Of a stretch of DNA of 64,000 nt, positions 10,903 through 22,300 are shown piece after piece (the first letter of the stretch is position 1; every line of letters starts with the position of its first letter). The stretch comes from Xestospongia muta (lineage: Eukaryota > Porifera > Demospongiae > Haplosclerida > Petrosiidae). Made by a program: the position numbers and the translations under genes. Under the pieces are notes generated by a model. That model searched no databases. It saw only the letters and a list, made by a program, of their open reading frames with translations, and was not told where the DNA came from. The stretch covers positions 1,726,144-1,790,143 of the forward strand of contig OY848924.1 of assembly GCA_963693285.1 (NCBI GenBank), given 5' to 3'.

Positions 10903-11061
10903 TCACTTTTTACCTCTCTTGCCTTGGTTTCCAGTTTCTTCCGCATGCTCTAAAGCCGCTTTCACTGCTTGGTTGACATCTTTAAGTATTTCTGGAGACA
11001 TCTGCACTTGACTGGTTGTTGGTAGGTTCACAGTTGGATTGAAATATTGCCGAATACTCAT
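10903..11061 (-). pseudogene. Fragment of a transposon-linked 'MSIRxxF' / KRGK-type protein
   Basis: A 52-codon frame begins MSIRQYFNPTVNLPTTSQ and ends GNQGKRGKK before a TGA. Past the stop the same frame continues KYNTSFTPEDRA, the expected continuation of this family, which has an HTH-like region. The family is abundant in sponge and cnidarian genomes and often sits in mobile elements. The internal stop and lack of downstream sequence mark it as a relic. Confidence 0.45.
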
Positions 11062-11370
11062 CCACTCACTTTACAGCAAATACCATGTGGCTGTCGGATC
11101 AATAAGGCATGGTCAAATGTCACTGCAATAATTGCGTAATTTATTCACTGCAATCTTTTGATTGCGAGTTCTAGATCAATCAAAACCAGTCCTACGGTAA
11201 TGAAATAACACATAGTGATGTCATCATATTGACGACATCACCTGAGGTCCTAAACCAAATCTAACATTATTAACTCTATGACACATAGTGATGTCATCAT
11301 AGGACAAGTTGTTACATCATCAGTCAAGTTACACCAAGAAGCACACTATATATTTGATAATGTGATTTAC

Positions 11371-11436
11371 AATACCTATATATATATACATATATATATA
11401 TATATGTATATACATATATATATATATTATAGGTAA
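11371..11436. repeat. TA-rich palindromic microsatellite
   Basis: acctatatatatatacatat... mirrored by ...attatagg, consisting mostly of TA steps. It is able to form a cruciform. Confidence 0.8.
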
Positions 11437-11749
11437 TATTACAATACAAGGGACTAAACTAGGTAATTTAACAACAACAGTTAGTGACTTTACTTACTTT
11501 CATTTCATGTAGATATCACTCATCTTGACAATATCACTGAAAGAAAATAAATCAATTTGGTTAGTGTTTGAGAGGTGGGGCTTATAAAGATAATTAAAAG
11601 GCGGAGCTTAAACTTTTAGTAGGAGGGGTAGTACACGTGGAAAATGGTTGTCCATCCAGTAAAGAAAGCAGGTGACTATGAACGAATATGTATTATTATA
11701 TGTTTATTAGTATAATTCTTTGTTATGTATCACTATGTGTTGTTAATAG

Positions 11750-11818
11750 ATATTACGAGAACCATATGATTATATATGTCAAGTTAAAGGCAAAGAAGTT
11801 AGAGTGAAATTGATTGAG
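11750..11818 (+). pseudogene. Isolated exon of geranylgeranyl diphosphate synthase (N-terminal region)
   Basis: 69 bp between a TTAATAG acceptor and a GTAATT donor, phase 0. It reads ILREPYDYICQVKGKEVR then VKLIE. This matches the conserved N-terminal signature of animal GGPP synthases (I-L-x-E-P-Y-x-Y ... G-K-x-x-R-x-K-L), which make the C20 isoprenoid for protein prenylation. None of the later exons with the two aspartate-rich motifs occur downstream; a PPCS 3' half begins 493 bp later. An upstream ATG at 11644 (MVVHPVKKA) could be exon 1 but its phase does not fit. Most likely a fragment, or part of a misassembled pair of genes. Confidence 0.55.
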
Positions 11819-12311
11819 GTAATTGAACTATGTTAACACAGCTATATAACTTAGGTGATGTCATATTTTACTGTCTATAGTTAATATTAAGAGTGTATGT
11901 GGTGTGGATCAGTTTAATACACAATGAATAGGACTGGTAGTTTTTGGGTTTAAATCAAATATAACTGAATCTTACCTACCAAATCTATTTTTGTTCTAAT
12001 GTTTAAAGATAGGGTCTAAGGTATGTAGTATGAATTTCCCATTAAAGTACATTATCTGTTACTGACACTCTAGACATGACCTTTAATGATACAATAAACT
12101 TGATATGGTAGCAGCTTATCTTGTGTACATGTCTTGTTCTCCCTCACTATGATTGCTCTAGTTTTAAGTTTAATAATGTAAGATTATGTTTAGTTGTCTT
12201 CCATGTGGTTTCTGTTTAACCACACCCCTATTTCAATTAGTACTAATTGCATTCCTCAATTAGCTGATTGCTTTTCATTTTATTAGCATTCTTTTATTTC
12301 TCTTACTCTAG

Positions 12312-12467
12312 ATTAAGTCAACTAACTTGTTATATTGTGTCCCATTCACTAGTATATTTGACTATGTACATTATCTCAATGTTATTAGTCCATTAATGAA
12401 TAACTCTCAATATATGATATATCTGGCAGCAGCTATGTCTGACTTTTTCATCAATCCTGATGACATG
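12312..12467 (+). CDS. PPCS: PPCS exon (AAxSDF motif)
   Basis: 52 codons; begins IKSTNLLYCVPFTSIFDY and ends SDFFINPDDM before a GTATG donor. First PPCS exon detectable in the window. Confidence 0.85.
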
Positions 12468-14259
12468 GTATGTAAAACTTACTAGCGTATCAAACCAGAC
12501 CTTCCTCTTAAGTAGTGTTTGTGATATTTAGCTTATTATGATAATTTAGATTAGATGTTATTAGGATTCTCTCTAGCTCTAGACCTATTTCAAAGGGAGG
12601 AGCTATACTTAACTAGAGTATTTGTTTCTAAAAGACATTTGTGTTCTATATGTCATAATATGAGAACAAGTAGAGTTTACCTGTACTTTGAACTTACTAT
12701 TGTTTTATTTAGTGAAAAATAATTTTAATTAGTTTCCATAATTCTTTAAGAAGTATACTATTGATATATACTAGCATCAGAAGAGGAATTTGAGATTCAC
12801 TATATATATTGTGTATATAAACATAATCTCTTTTATATTCTTGTCAGGTTGAACATAAGATACCATCAACAACATCATTGAGTCTTCACTTACAACAAGT
12901 ACCAAAGTTAATAGCAGTATTAACTCAACATTGGTCACCTAATGCTTTCATTGTCTCCTTTAAAGTATGTCTATTTCATTGATATTATGTGATATTAGTC
13001 TGTTACTAGTTAGAAACTGATAAGAGTATTTTAGTTAGTAGAGCTAGAAAAGCTCTGACAAAATATGGACATCAAGTAAGTCAGTAAAGTAGAAAAATAT
13101 ATGTAATGTACCTTCTAGTAAAGTTGTCATCTAAGTATATAGTTTATACATACAATGTGACCTAGTGTATGTACATGTATAAAGTCAACTTTTGACAGTC
13201 AATGTTAGTGAGACATACAGTGTGATCATTTCTACTGTTGAAAACATGTTAAGAGTGCTTATTGAGGAAAGATGTAATCATCAAAATGTCATTTTAAGCT
13301 GTTGGGAATTGTGTTAATATATTTAGATTAGATCACAATAAAGTAGTCATGTGACATACCAGTATAATGAGTCACAAACTTAGTTTTTGTTATAGACTAT
13401 GATAATACTTGTCTTAAGGCAAAATAGGTATTTTAGTCATGAAGATGCATAAAGATGAGTATAGTTGAAGCAAGATTACTCAAATGACATTCAAGTACAA
13501 AACCTGTTTATAAGTAATTTATCTAAATTTAGCAACCTGAGTTCCAAGAGTTCTACCTGACATTTTAAGCAATTGCATGGGCGTTTAATGTTCCTACCCC
13601 TTACATCTTTTCTCATTATGCACTTATGGACATATCCAATGTTCCATCATCCTTGTCAGGGGCGGTTCTAGGAATGGCGTTAGGGGGGAGCTGTAAGTTT
13701 AGGACCACGCCCTTTATTTTGCGCATGCGCAAATGTAGCACAGTGAAAAATTTAATCATGAAGTATTTCCGTCATTCCAACATAGTTATAGAGTCGCTTA
13801 GTTATCTCAGCTGTAAAAACACTGAGTGCTTTTGGAATGCGCATGCTCAATACGTAGTAGGTGTGGCGCTGCATGTTATAAGCGAGATTATAACTCAGGT
13901 TAGTTCACTCTAGAGGCGAAAATTTGAGTGAGGGGCGTGCTCAAGCCCCCTTAGTCCCCCCTAGAACTGCCCCTGCTTGTGTGAATGATACATTTATGAT
14001 GATTGACAAGTAACTACATGTGTCTTTCTTCATGTGTTCATAATCTACATTGACATACAAATAATATGACCACTATACTTCTCTATAATAGGTTGTAGTT
14101 GCTAATACACTAGTAAAAAGGAAAGAGAAAGTGACTGTTGTTGAAAGAGATGAAATTAATGAAGACGTACTTTGTCTCTCTGTAGAAGAGAAAGAGAAGG
14201 GTGTGGTCATTGAAGAAAAATTGATATCTTATTTGTGTCATGTACATAAACAACATTGA
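12312..14259 (+). CDS. PPCS: Phosphopantothenate-cysteine ligase, C-terminal half only
   Basis: Four plus-strand exons, all phase 0: 12312-12467, 12848-12964, 13010-13075 and 14092-14259 (TGA at 14257-14259), 167 residues by exon sum. PPCS joins cysteine to 4'-phosphopantothenate, the second step of coenzyme A synthesis from pantothenate. Family landmarks are MIYLAAAMSDFFINPDDM (substrate-pocket A-A-x-S-D-F), VEHKIPS, the VPKLIAVLTQHWSPNAFI helix, LETDKSILVSRARKAL, and VVVANTL. Animal PPCS is about 310 residues. The N-terminal nucleotide-binding half (VTSGGT and RFLDNFSSG region) is not found in the preceding 600 bp, so the gene is 5'-truncated, rearranged, or has exons further off. Intron 3 holds a 319-bp MITE. 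Confidence 0.85.
12848..12964 (+). CDS. PPCS: PPCS exon (VEHKIPS)
   Basis: 39 codons from VEHKIPSTTSLSLHLQQ to PNAFIVSFK; GTATG donor. Confidence 0.85.
13010..13075 (+). CDS. PPCS: PPCS exon (LETDKSILVSRARKAL)
   Basis: 22 codons, LETDKSILVSRARKALTK then YGHQ, with a GTAAG donor. It continues the dinucleotide-binding fold of the family. Confidence 0.85.
13657..13975. mobile_element. 319-bp hAT-type MITE in PPCS intron 3
   Basis: The ends are inverted copies: CAGGGGCGGTTCTAGG on the left and, read from the other strand, CAGGGGCAGTTCTAGG on the right. The same 5 bp (CTTGT) abuts both ends. It is much more GC-rich than its surroundings and has no transposase. A 95-codon open frame overlapping its left end is not meaningful. 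Confidence 0.75.
14092..14259 (+). CDS. PPCS: PPCS terminal exon
   Basis: 55 codons plus TGA. It opens VVVANTLVKRKEKVTVVE and ends LISYLCHVHKQH. VVxANxL followed by a lysine/glutamate-rich region and a C-terminal helix are as in animal PPCS. Confidence 0.85.
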   Translation, partial: VVVANTLVKRKEKVTVVERDEINEDVLCLSVEEKEKGVVIEEKLISYLCHVHKQH

Positions 14260-16060
14260 ACTGATGTACATGACATGTTACATACATTTTATGTTTTATT
14301 ATGAATAGCAAGACTGGATATTGTTATTACCCTTGGAAAAATTTTACTTTTATTAATTTTTAATGTATGGATTTTTTTATACCAAGTTGTCAATATGACT
14401 TAAGATAAGGTTATAATTTACAAAGTAAGATGAAGTGTGATGATTTAGTTGGTACAGAATAATTGAGATCTGATTTTAATATTTGTAATTTATTTGTGAA
14501 ATGGAAACACTAGACACTTCAAAAAACAGTTTTCAATACATACAGTTACAATGAGTAGTTGTGCATATTTAACAACTGTATGAATCAGAGTTGTTTTTTG
14601 AGGTGTTTTAACAATGGTCCTATTTCACAAATCAGGTCACAAATGTTTTTGAGGAGTGGTTCCTATTGCAAATCAGATTACAAATAATCATGTTATTGTT
14701 GAGTATTGTATTGATAGAATGTACAGGTCATTGTTGTCATTTGAATGTGCCTCTTATTTTCAATGTCTTGTTCACTTTATAAGGTTTGGTATCATTATTA
14801 TGTTTGTATGTTGCTGATGGTCACTGTTGTAGTATATAAAAGGTATGCATATATAATAAGAGAGAAATATATGATTATACATATCTGATCAGTCTTTGTC
14901 TTCATAGATGATGTTAGTTTGTGCTTACTTTATACATTGCTTACAGTAGGATAAGTGTGGAAGAACAAGGAAAGAATATAATTTCCCTCCACTTGCTCTC
15001 TTTGAACTAACAGCCAATTGAGCTTAAATCTTGCTGTTCATTTATACATTTTAAAATAATGTTAAAACATCACTAGCAACATTCTTAGTAAATATGGTTT
15101 TGCGTGTTATATAGATATATATTTGTTCCATTTTATCCCATTATTATTATTGTATGAATTCCCTTCATTAGCTTATACTATTGAGTGCCTTATTTATATA
15201 TTGTGGTCATTAGCAAAGGTCTATTTTGTTTGTTGAGAGCAATAAATATTGCAAGTTTAAATATTTAACCAGAACTTGTCACTAATACTCAAATAAATAT
15301 GTATAGTACTACAATATATATATTTTTCTCTTACATTCATATTAGTAATCCTCTGCAGTATTTTGAAATAACAGTCATTATAACAATATGACTGGCAGTA
15401 TTCTGTACAGACTAAATACAGTCAGATATAGAACTTCAACAGGTAGTATTGTATTATGATATTAGCACACAACTCATTTATATACAATATGCCCTTTTCT
15501 TCTTGTAGCATATAATAAAACTTATTACACAAATCTTGAATGACATCTATTCTGTCAAGATATTCTTCAATTAAAACAAACTTCCATTGACTACTTGTAT
15601 GGTGAAAGCTTTAGATCTGATATTTAGTTCAAACTAATTAAGGAAGAACAAAGAACTATAGACCTAGTGCAGTAAGGTCAGCTCTTTGAGCTAGTAAATC
15701 AATTTCCAAAGGACTTTAGTGAATGAGTGTTTATTTTAGCATTGTTACCTCAGGAACTAAAATCATTCAATAGATTATAAACAGTATTATAAATTTAGCA
15801 ATTATATTTTATAAAAAAGCAGCATTCAAAACATTAAAACTAATGGCAAACCTTTCTTGGCAATTAAAGTGTGTATAAACTAATGTAACTATAATAATGA
15901 AATATATAAAGCAATAAATGTCAAAATTAAAAGAAGGGAGGGACTGCACACTAATTAAGTAGGTGGAGTTAAGCCTGCATTAAAAAGAAAAATATACAGT
16001 AGGTCGCTTGAATATGACATTATTTAAAACAAGTAATTATATTATAAAATAACAGTCATA
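14260..16060. other. Convergent intergenic region
   Basis: Lies between the PPCS stop (plus) and the ROCO-Death gene stop (minus). AT-rich with AATAAA motifs near 15241 and 15290 on the plus strand. No gene, RNA or repeat family recognised. Confidence 0.55.
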
Positions 16061-16389
16061 CTAGAGTTTACAATATAATCTCTTACTTTCTAGTTGACAT
16101 TTCATTCTTGTGCCAATATCTCTTAATGTATGGTTCTGGTTCAAAAGGAAATCACAGATAGCTTTTAAAAAATCAATTCCTCTTTCCTTGACCTGTCGTT
16201 GTAGCTCATTAACTATTTTGTCTGCTTTGTCATAAGCATCACCACTCATACTTTGTACATCTTCTTTAAACTTTGATGATATCAATCTAGCAGTAAGGAG
16301 CCGGATAATAATGCGATGGAGGTTAACTTCAATGGCATCACAAATATCGGCATAATAATCCAAAAATATTTCTGATGGATCATAAGTGC
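16061..16389 (-). CDS. Terminal exon with CARD-like domain
   Basis: 329 bp, entering in phase 1 and ending TAG at 16061; 108 residues. GTYDPSEIFLDYYADICD precedes an all-helical region: NLHRIIIRLLTARLISSK, DAYDKADKIVNELQRQVK, ERGIDFLKAICDFLLNQN, HTLRDIGTRMKCQLE. The R-x-x-KA/KADxI-V-x-x-L...KG/RG-x-x-x-F pattern is that of CARDs. Death plus CARD suggests coupling to caspase- or adaptor-type assemblies. It could be a divergent DED/Death fold instead. Confidence 0.65.
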
Positions 16390-19300
16390 CTACACAATAT
16401 GGCAAGAAAAGGAAAAGTAACTGAGTTAAAGGTTGTTTAGTAAACACAAAAATAATTGGTGAATTTTGATCTCAACAAGCAAGCAAACAACATTTATCAA
16501 GATAAATGAACTACTTAATATTACTATGTCAACTATAACCACATAGACTGTATAGGCAGGCATAATTGATTAGTTGATGCAGGAGCGCATTCGTGTCGCT
16601 TCGCGACGCTCATGTGCTCCTGGTTGATGTTATCACATATATTATATACAGTGATTATTATTGTGTCTTACATTACCTTGATGTGTACTATGACTAGAGA
16701 GAGTCTCTTCTTTGGGTTCATTTGAAAGTTCTTGTGAGGATCGTTGCTGTTGAGTAGAGTATAAGTATGTGATAAATAGTATTTTATGTTTACAATAGGA
16801 AAGATTAATGATGTAACCATTGTCTGTATTATGTCGTTAATGAACTGAATTTGTGAATGACCAACATTAATATGATCTATAAATAAGAGGATAAATCATA
16901 CCTGATGTTGCATAGGTAACTTGTCAGTATTATATCCTTCAGTTGTATTAGCAGTACATGATTCGTTAGCAGGTTCTATATGATATAAAGTGAACCTTAT
17001 AAAATGTCACATGTTATATACAAATCTTCTTATACAAAGTCATAATACAAGCATTATATGATAATAGTTGTATATTGAACTATAACTAGAGTGATCCTAA
17101 TTGCTATGTGAGTTATAATTCACTAAAAACTGCTAAAATATATTTACGATTTTGTTCATAATTGAAAAATGAGGCATAGATAATATTATGGTAACTTAAG
17201 TCAGGCAAGACCTACAGAGCAGGTTAATACTATAATTTTAATATTGTGACTATCATATAATTAACTGCATCGAGTCTAAAACATTTATGTTACAATATGA
17301 TGAGTCTATTGTATATTTACTTGGAGCTATCTGTTCTTTAGAACTTTCTTCTTTTAATGACTGGTATATCTTCATAGCTAGGGCTTTGTTGTTAACGAGT
17401 GGTCCCTTTAAAAGATCTAATATTGTTCTCCAAGTGACAGGAGCACCTTCACCTTGACCATTCATGTCCAGCCATTTCTGAATAATTTGGTCAAGTTTTG
17501 CTAGATTTGACTGGCTGGATTCAGCCAAACCTTGAAGGACATTACAACTGACCCCAAGACCAATACCAATATTACGCCATAAAGTATCAATACATACTAG
17601 TTGGGTTAAAACTTCAGGTCTTTTTGGCTGCACATCTAATAGGAAATTTAAGTTAACAATTGTCCAGAAATGACTCCATTCACTTACCTAACTTAGGAAA
17701 ATGTGTAAAATCATCAGTGAATGTACATTCTTTTGACTCTTGGTTACCTGTAACATGATATTAATTAAACAATAAAAGCTGTGCAAACATTTCTGACAGG
17801 CAATAGTATGGAAACAAAACAATTGCTACTGTCTTTAAAATTATCATCATTGTAACAAAACTAACACACACAAATAAACAAATTATAAAGCAGAACAAAC
17901 GAAGTCAAAATAACACCTGTCAATATAATCTGTTCCTTCTGCTAAAAGCTATATTATTCTCTATATAATAACCTTAAAACAGGTATGTACAAAGTAAACA
18001 TATTACATGTCTCTATTGTTATCACTTATTACAATGGATACATGAATACAAACATACCTGATATATCGTGTGTACTTGATGATTGTATCTGTTTATTAGG
18101 ATTAGTGGTGACAGATTCTATAAACATAACAAGTAAATGTTACACAGGACAGGTATGATGATTTACCTTTCTTTGTAATAAAAAAAGCATCTTCAGGCAA
18201 ACATTGTATCTCTTCCTCTCTAATAGGTCTAGAGGATGTAGTCTATGTACAAAATCAAAACAATTAAAATTTATTTAATAATTAATTAACTTACCAAAGG
18301 GTTACGGCCAGTAAAAATGCTAAATTGATTAAGGCGTATTCTCACTGACAGATGACTGGAATGAGATGCCAGTGGCATCATCTCCCTACATGCTTCCTCT
18401 ATATGTTGGATGTAGTGATGTGGTAATAGTATGTCTTTGTTGCTGTCTATAAAAAGAGCCTGAATGACAACCGGGGCAATGCAGAGGTAAGGTTCTTTTT
18501 CACCAACAACAGATCTGACATCAACTCTTTCAGCAGTTTTATTGTTTGCATCATCAATAGGACATTTGGTAATAACTCCAAGGGCTACTTTTCTGAGGGA
18601 ATAGATTATACGGTGTCTCTGCTCCTTTTCAACAACATCGTTCATATTACCAGGAGGAATAACAAACTGCTGCACTTCACAAGAGCATATCTTGTTCTCA
18701 AGACTAAGTACTTCTTTAATGAGAGATGTACGGATTTCATAACTTTTCAATGAACTACTGTGTGAAACTAGAATTGTAACACATCTATTGTGTTCAGTAA
18801 CCTCCACCATTGCTTCAATATCATTCTCATCTTTCCAATATATGCCATTTTTCCACATAGTACAATTACGACAAAGTTTCTTGATTTCAATGTTGGTTTC
18901 GGCAATACCAGTGCTGTCAGGAGGTAGACAACGAGTATAGGCTAAGTGACGAAGTAGTGTATGGAGGAATCGTATAGGTAGAAATTGCTGAGGATTTGGA
19001 CACCATAGACACCAACCAAATCCATCTGTTGTTTGAAAAATTGGTGAGGGCCTCTCTTCTTTAATAAGTGCTGGAAAAAATAAATATTTGGCATCTTCAT
19101 TTACAGGAGGTACTTCAGATGGTATATTGTTTGTGATGTAATTAACAGAACGAGAATTGATTTGGTGACAAAATTGTAGACTTGTTAAGAAGCGAATTAG
19201 CATTTTTGTATTGTGGTTGGGAAATAATTTAGCTAATGTGGACACTGGCATGATACCAGTGTTACTGGCAACTGGTTTACAAACACGATCAATACTTTCA

Positions 19301-22300
19301 TTAAAAAGAACGCCATTTACCTCAGTTAAGAGATCTTTTTTGTCAATAATTAACCAATCACCTAAAAATAAGACAAGACCCTTTTCTCCAAGAATGGTCA
19401 AAAATGTCAACACAGTCGATCGATCTGACAAAAGACATGGCTCATTCATGTTGTCAATTCTTGAGCAGAGGTCATCTAAGCTAATGGCAACAAGTTGAAG
19501 CTGTTGAAGGAAAGCATGTAGACAATGACAGTGGTAGCTTATTTTATCTTCTCTGTCAATAACAGCTTCACAGCTCTTCTTTAGTGTAGTCATACATTCT
19601 TTAACACCTTTACCTCCTGGTCTATGGCAATCCATTGCCAGGAAACCAGCATAATTCTGATCACGAATGGCACAACTTGCAATTTCATTAATAAAAGATT
19701 CGTAATCATTTCCACGTGGTAAAAGATCAATATGGCTTCCAACAATGATAACTTGACTGGGGATACTTAAATTAGTGCTAACATTCTCAATAAAATTAAA
19801 CCAGAAGTAAAGGTCCCTCTTTATTATCTCTTTCTCATCAGTAAGATTGCTTACAATTACAAAGACAGCTGGTGACCTCAACAAAAGAGTTTCCAATACT
19901 GCAGCATGGCTACTGTAATATTCTGCATGTCCAGCAAAATCCAAAATTACGACATTTCCTATTTCACTACTACGAATGCTGTGGTAGTCAATTCCGGTGG
20001 TTTGTAATACAACACCTTCAACACATTTTTCTTTATCAATGTTACGATACCACTGGTCAGCTCGATAAGATATAACAGCAGCTAAAGAGCTTTTACCAGC
20101 ATTTGCTTTTCCACAAAGGAATAGTTTGGCATATGACTCTACTGGATACTCTATATAATGTTGAAGAAATGGTTGAAACAACTTTAGCAATTGGAGTCTG
20201 TCTTTGTGATTTGGTGGAATAAGCTCTAATGGTATTTGATGATGGTTGTTTACAGCCAGTGGATTTAACTTCACATCATTTAGCAGGTATTGTATTGTGT
20301 CCTTACTACCAGTTGCGGAGGTAGAATGTGATTGAAATAAAATTCCACCACATAAGCAAGCAGAATGCAATAGAGTATTGCCATCCTAGAAAAAGAAGTA
20401 AACACATAACACATAGGTCTAGATGAGAACATGGAGCAAGATAATTTGCTATAATAATTTATTTTATAATGATGTCATTATTGATATCTCATGGATACAA
20501 AATTCTTAACAAGAAGGTGAGAAAGATATTAAGATATTAAAACAGAAAACATTAATAACACAAAATAGTTCTATATTCTTATGATAGACAATAATATAAC
20601 AGTTACATATTGATTATAATGACATAAAGATAATGATGCTTTGATTAGTCATACTTCCATTGACTGTTAGTGTTGTCATGTGTTATTATAAGATAATGTA
20701 TCTTGTCTTCATGGGTAGTTTGTTTTAATTACCTGACATGTTGCACATGTCAGGTGGTCCTAGGATTGTTTAGGGTCACATGTTAATTAACAGGAATGTC
20801 TATTTTACAGAACTGCTTTTGTGTATTCGAGAAGAACAATCATGTAGTCAAAGGACACTGTCTATTTATTTATTGCACAATGTTTTTTCTTACTCTTACA
20901 ATTCTGTTTGAACCACGATAGCTATAAAACTGGAATGTTTGGAAAGATTATTTGTAAACAAATATAGTCATTTTCAAAGTAAAACCTAGATGAAAAGATT
21001 ATTTGATTTCAAGGGAAATCTAGCAAATTTACAAGTTATAGAAAGAAACTAATCACAACATATTGATATGTCCAGCTCAGAAAGTATTTATCACATGTGC
21101 TCTAGAGGGAGGGAGACATTATAAGGTCATCTGTCATTCAGTCAATACACTGAGAGTAGTTGAAGAGGACACTTTTCTGGGAAACGTGGAAGCTGAGATA
21201 GCAGTAATGAAAAGAGAAAAATTCCATGGTAAGTGACTATCTCATTAAAAGGTCTAAATCTATGTTTTAGGATCAACACAGGAACAGATATAACTTTGTT
21301 AAGATTTTTAAAAAGACTAAGTAAAGTTTGTTCATGCTGTCTACACATGTATAATGTGGCCCAAATTGTAGCTGATTTTCATTGAACAGTTTCCAGGAAT
21401 CATGGAATATAAAAGACATTGTCAAGAAAAAAATGTAAGATATGAAAGGATTAGACAAAGCCTTAGTGGGATGTCCAGCAATACAGGCACTGAGCCTAGT
21501 AACATGTGTGTACAAGGTGAAGAAAGACAATGTAGAGAACACACTGTCATTATATCCTGAAATATTCAATGGACTGAGTAAATTAAAAGGTAACTATACA
21601 ATAAGGTAAAGATGATGTCCAGCCCTGTACAATGTTTGATAAAAATTTCCAACAGTACTGTATAAACCACTTTAATTACTTGTAGAAATGATCCCACCAA
21701 TTACTACACATTAGAGAACCAATATTTATATCCAAATGCTAATTAATGTGAATACATGTGCTAGATACATGACAAAGTATATAACAAAAGGTGAACTATC
21801 TTAAAAGCTCATATCATCAAGTTTTAATCCTGTATTGATCACCATGGTAACAACAACACTACTTATAAAGCATTACAAGGTGCAATGTTATGTTGTGTTG
21901 ACAAACATGATTACAGTATTCAAGAAACAGCATATCTGCTGCTCCATCTACTACTGGTAAGTTGTACATACAATTTTGTAATAATCATCTAATAAACAAA
22001 AAATCTTCCAAGCAAACAAGCTGCTTATGTAGATGGCAATAAAATATCTTAAGAACATATGTACATATATTCTGTTTATATGAGCTAGTACATTCCTAAC
22101 CCAACCAATAAAATGTGTGATATGTTTATATCATACAACAGTTCACAATGCCTGTGGGTTCACAGTCAACTATATTTACTACAACATGTCTTGTTACATT
22201 ACTATATATAGTAATGTGAAAAATAAATATTGTACTACATACAAGTATTGAGACATAACTAAATTCTTAGCATTTACTCACTAATACGAGGGATATAGTG

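Noticed and set aside
13626..13913. 95-codon plus-strand open frame
   Set aside because: It overlaps the left end of the hAT-type MITE inside an intron and has no recognisable protein features.
19211..19498. Plus-strand open frames antisense to the Roc-COR exon (also 19872-20075)
   Set aside because: Shadows of the 697-codon minus-strand exon.
21142..21569. Minus-strand open frames of 68 and 98 codons in the intron before Roc-COR
   Set aside because: They fall in the tandem-unit spacer; counterparts at 28.3-28.7, 34.6-34.9 and 41.5-41.9 kb are interrupted.
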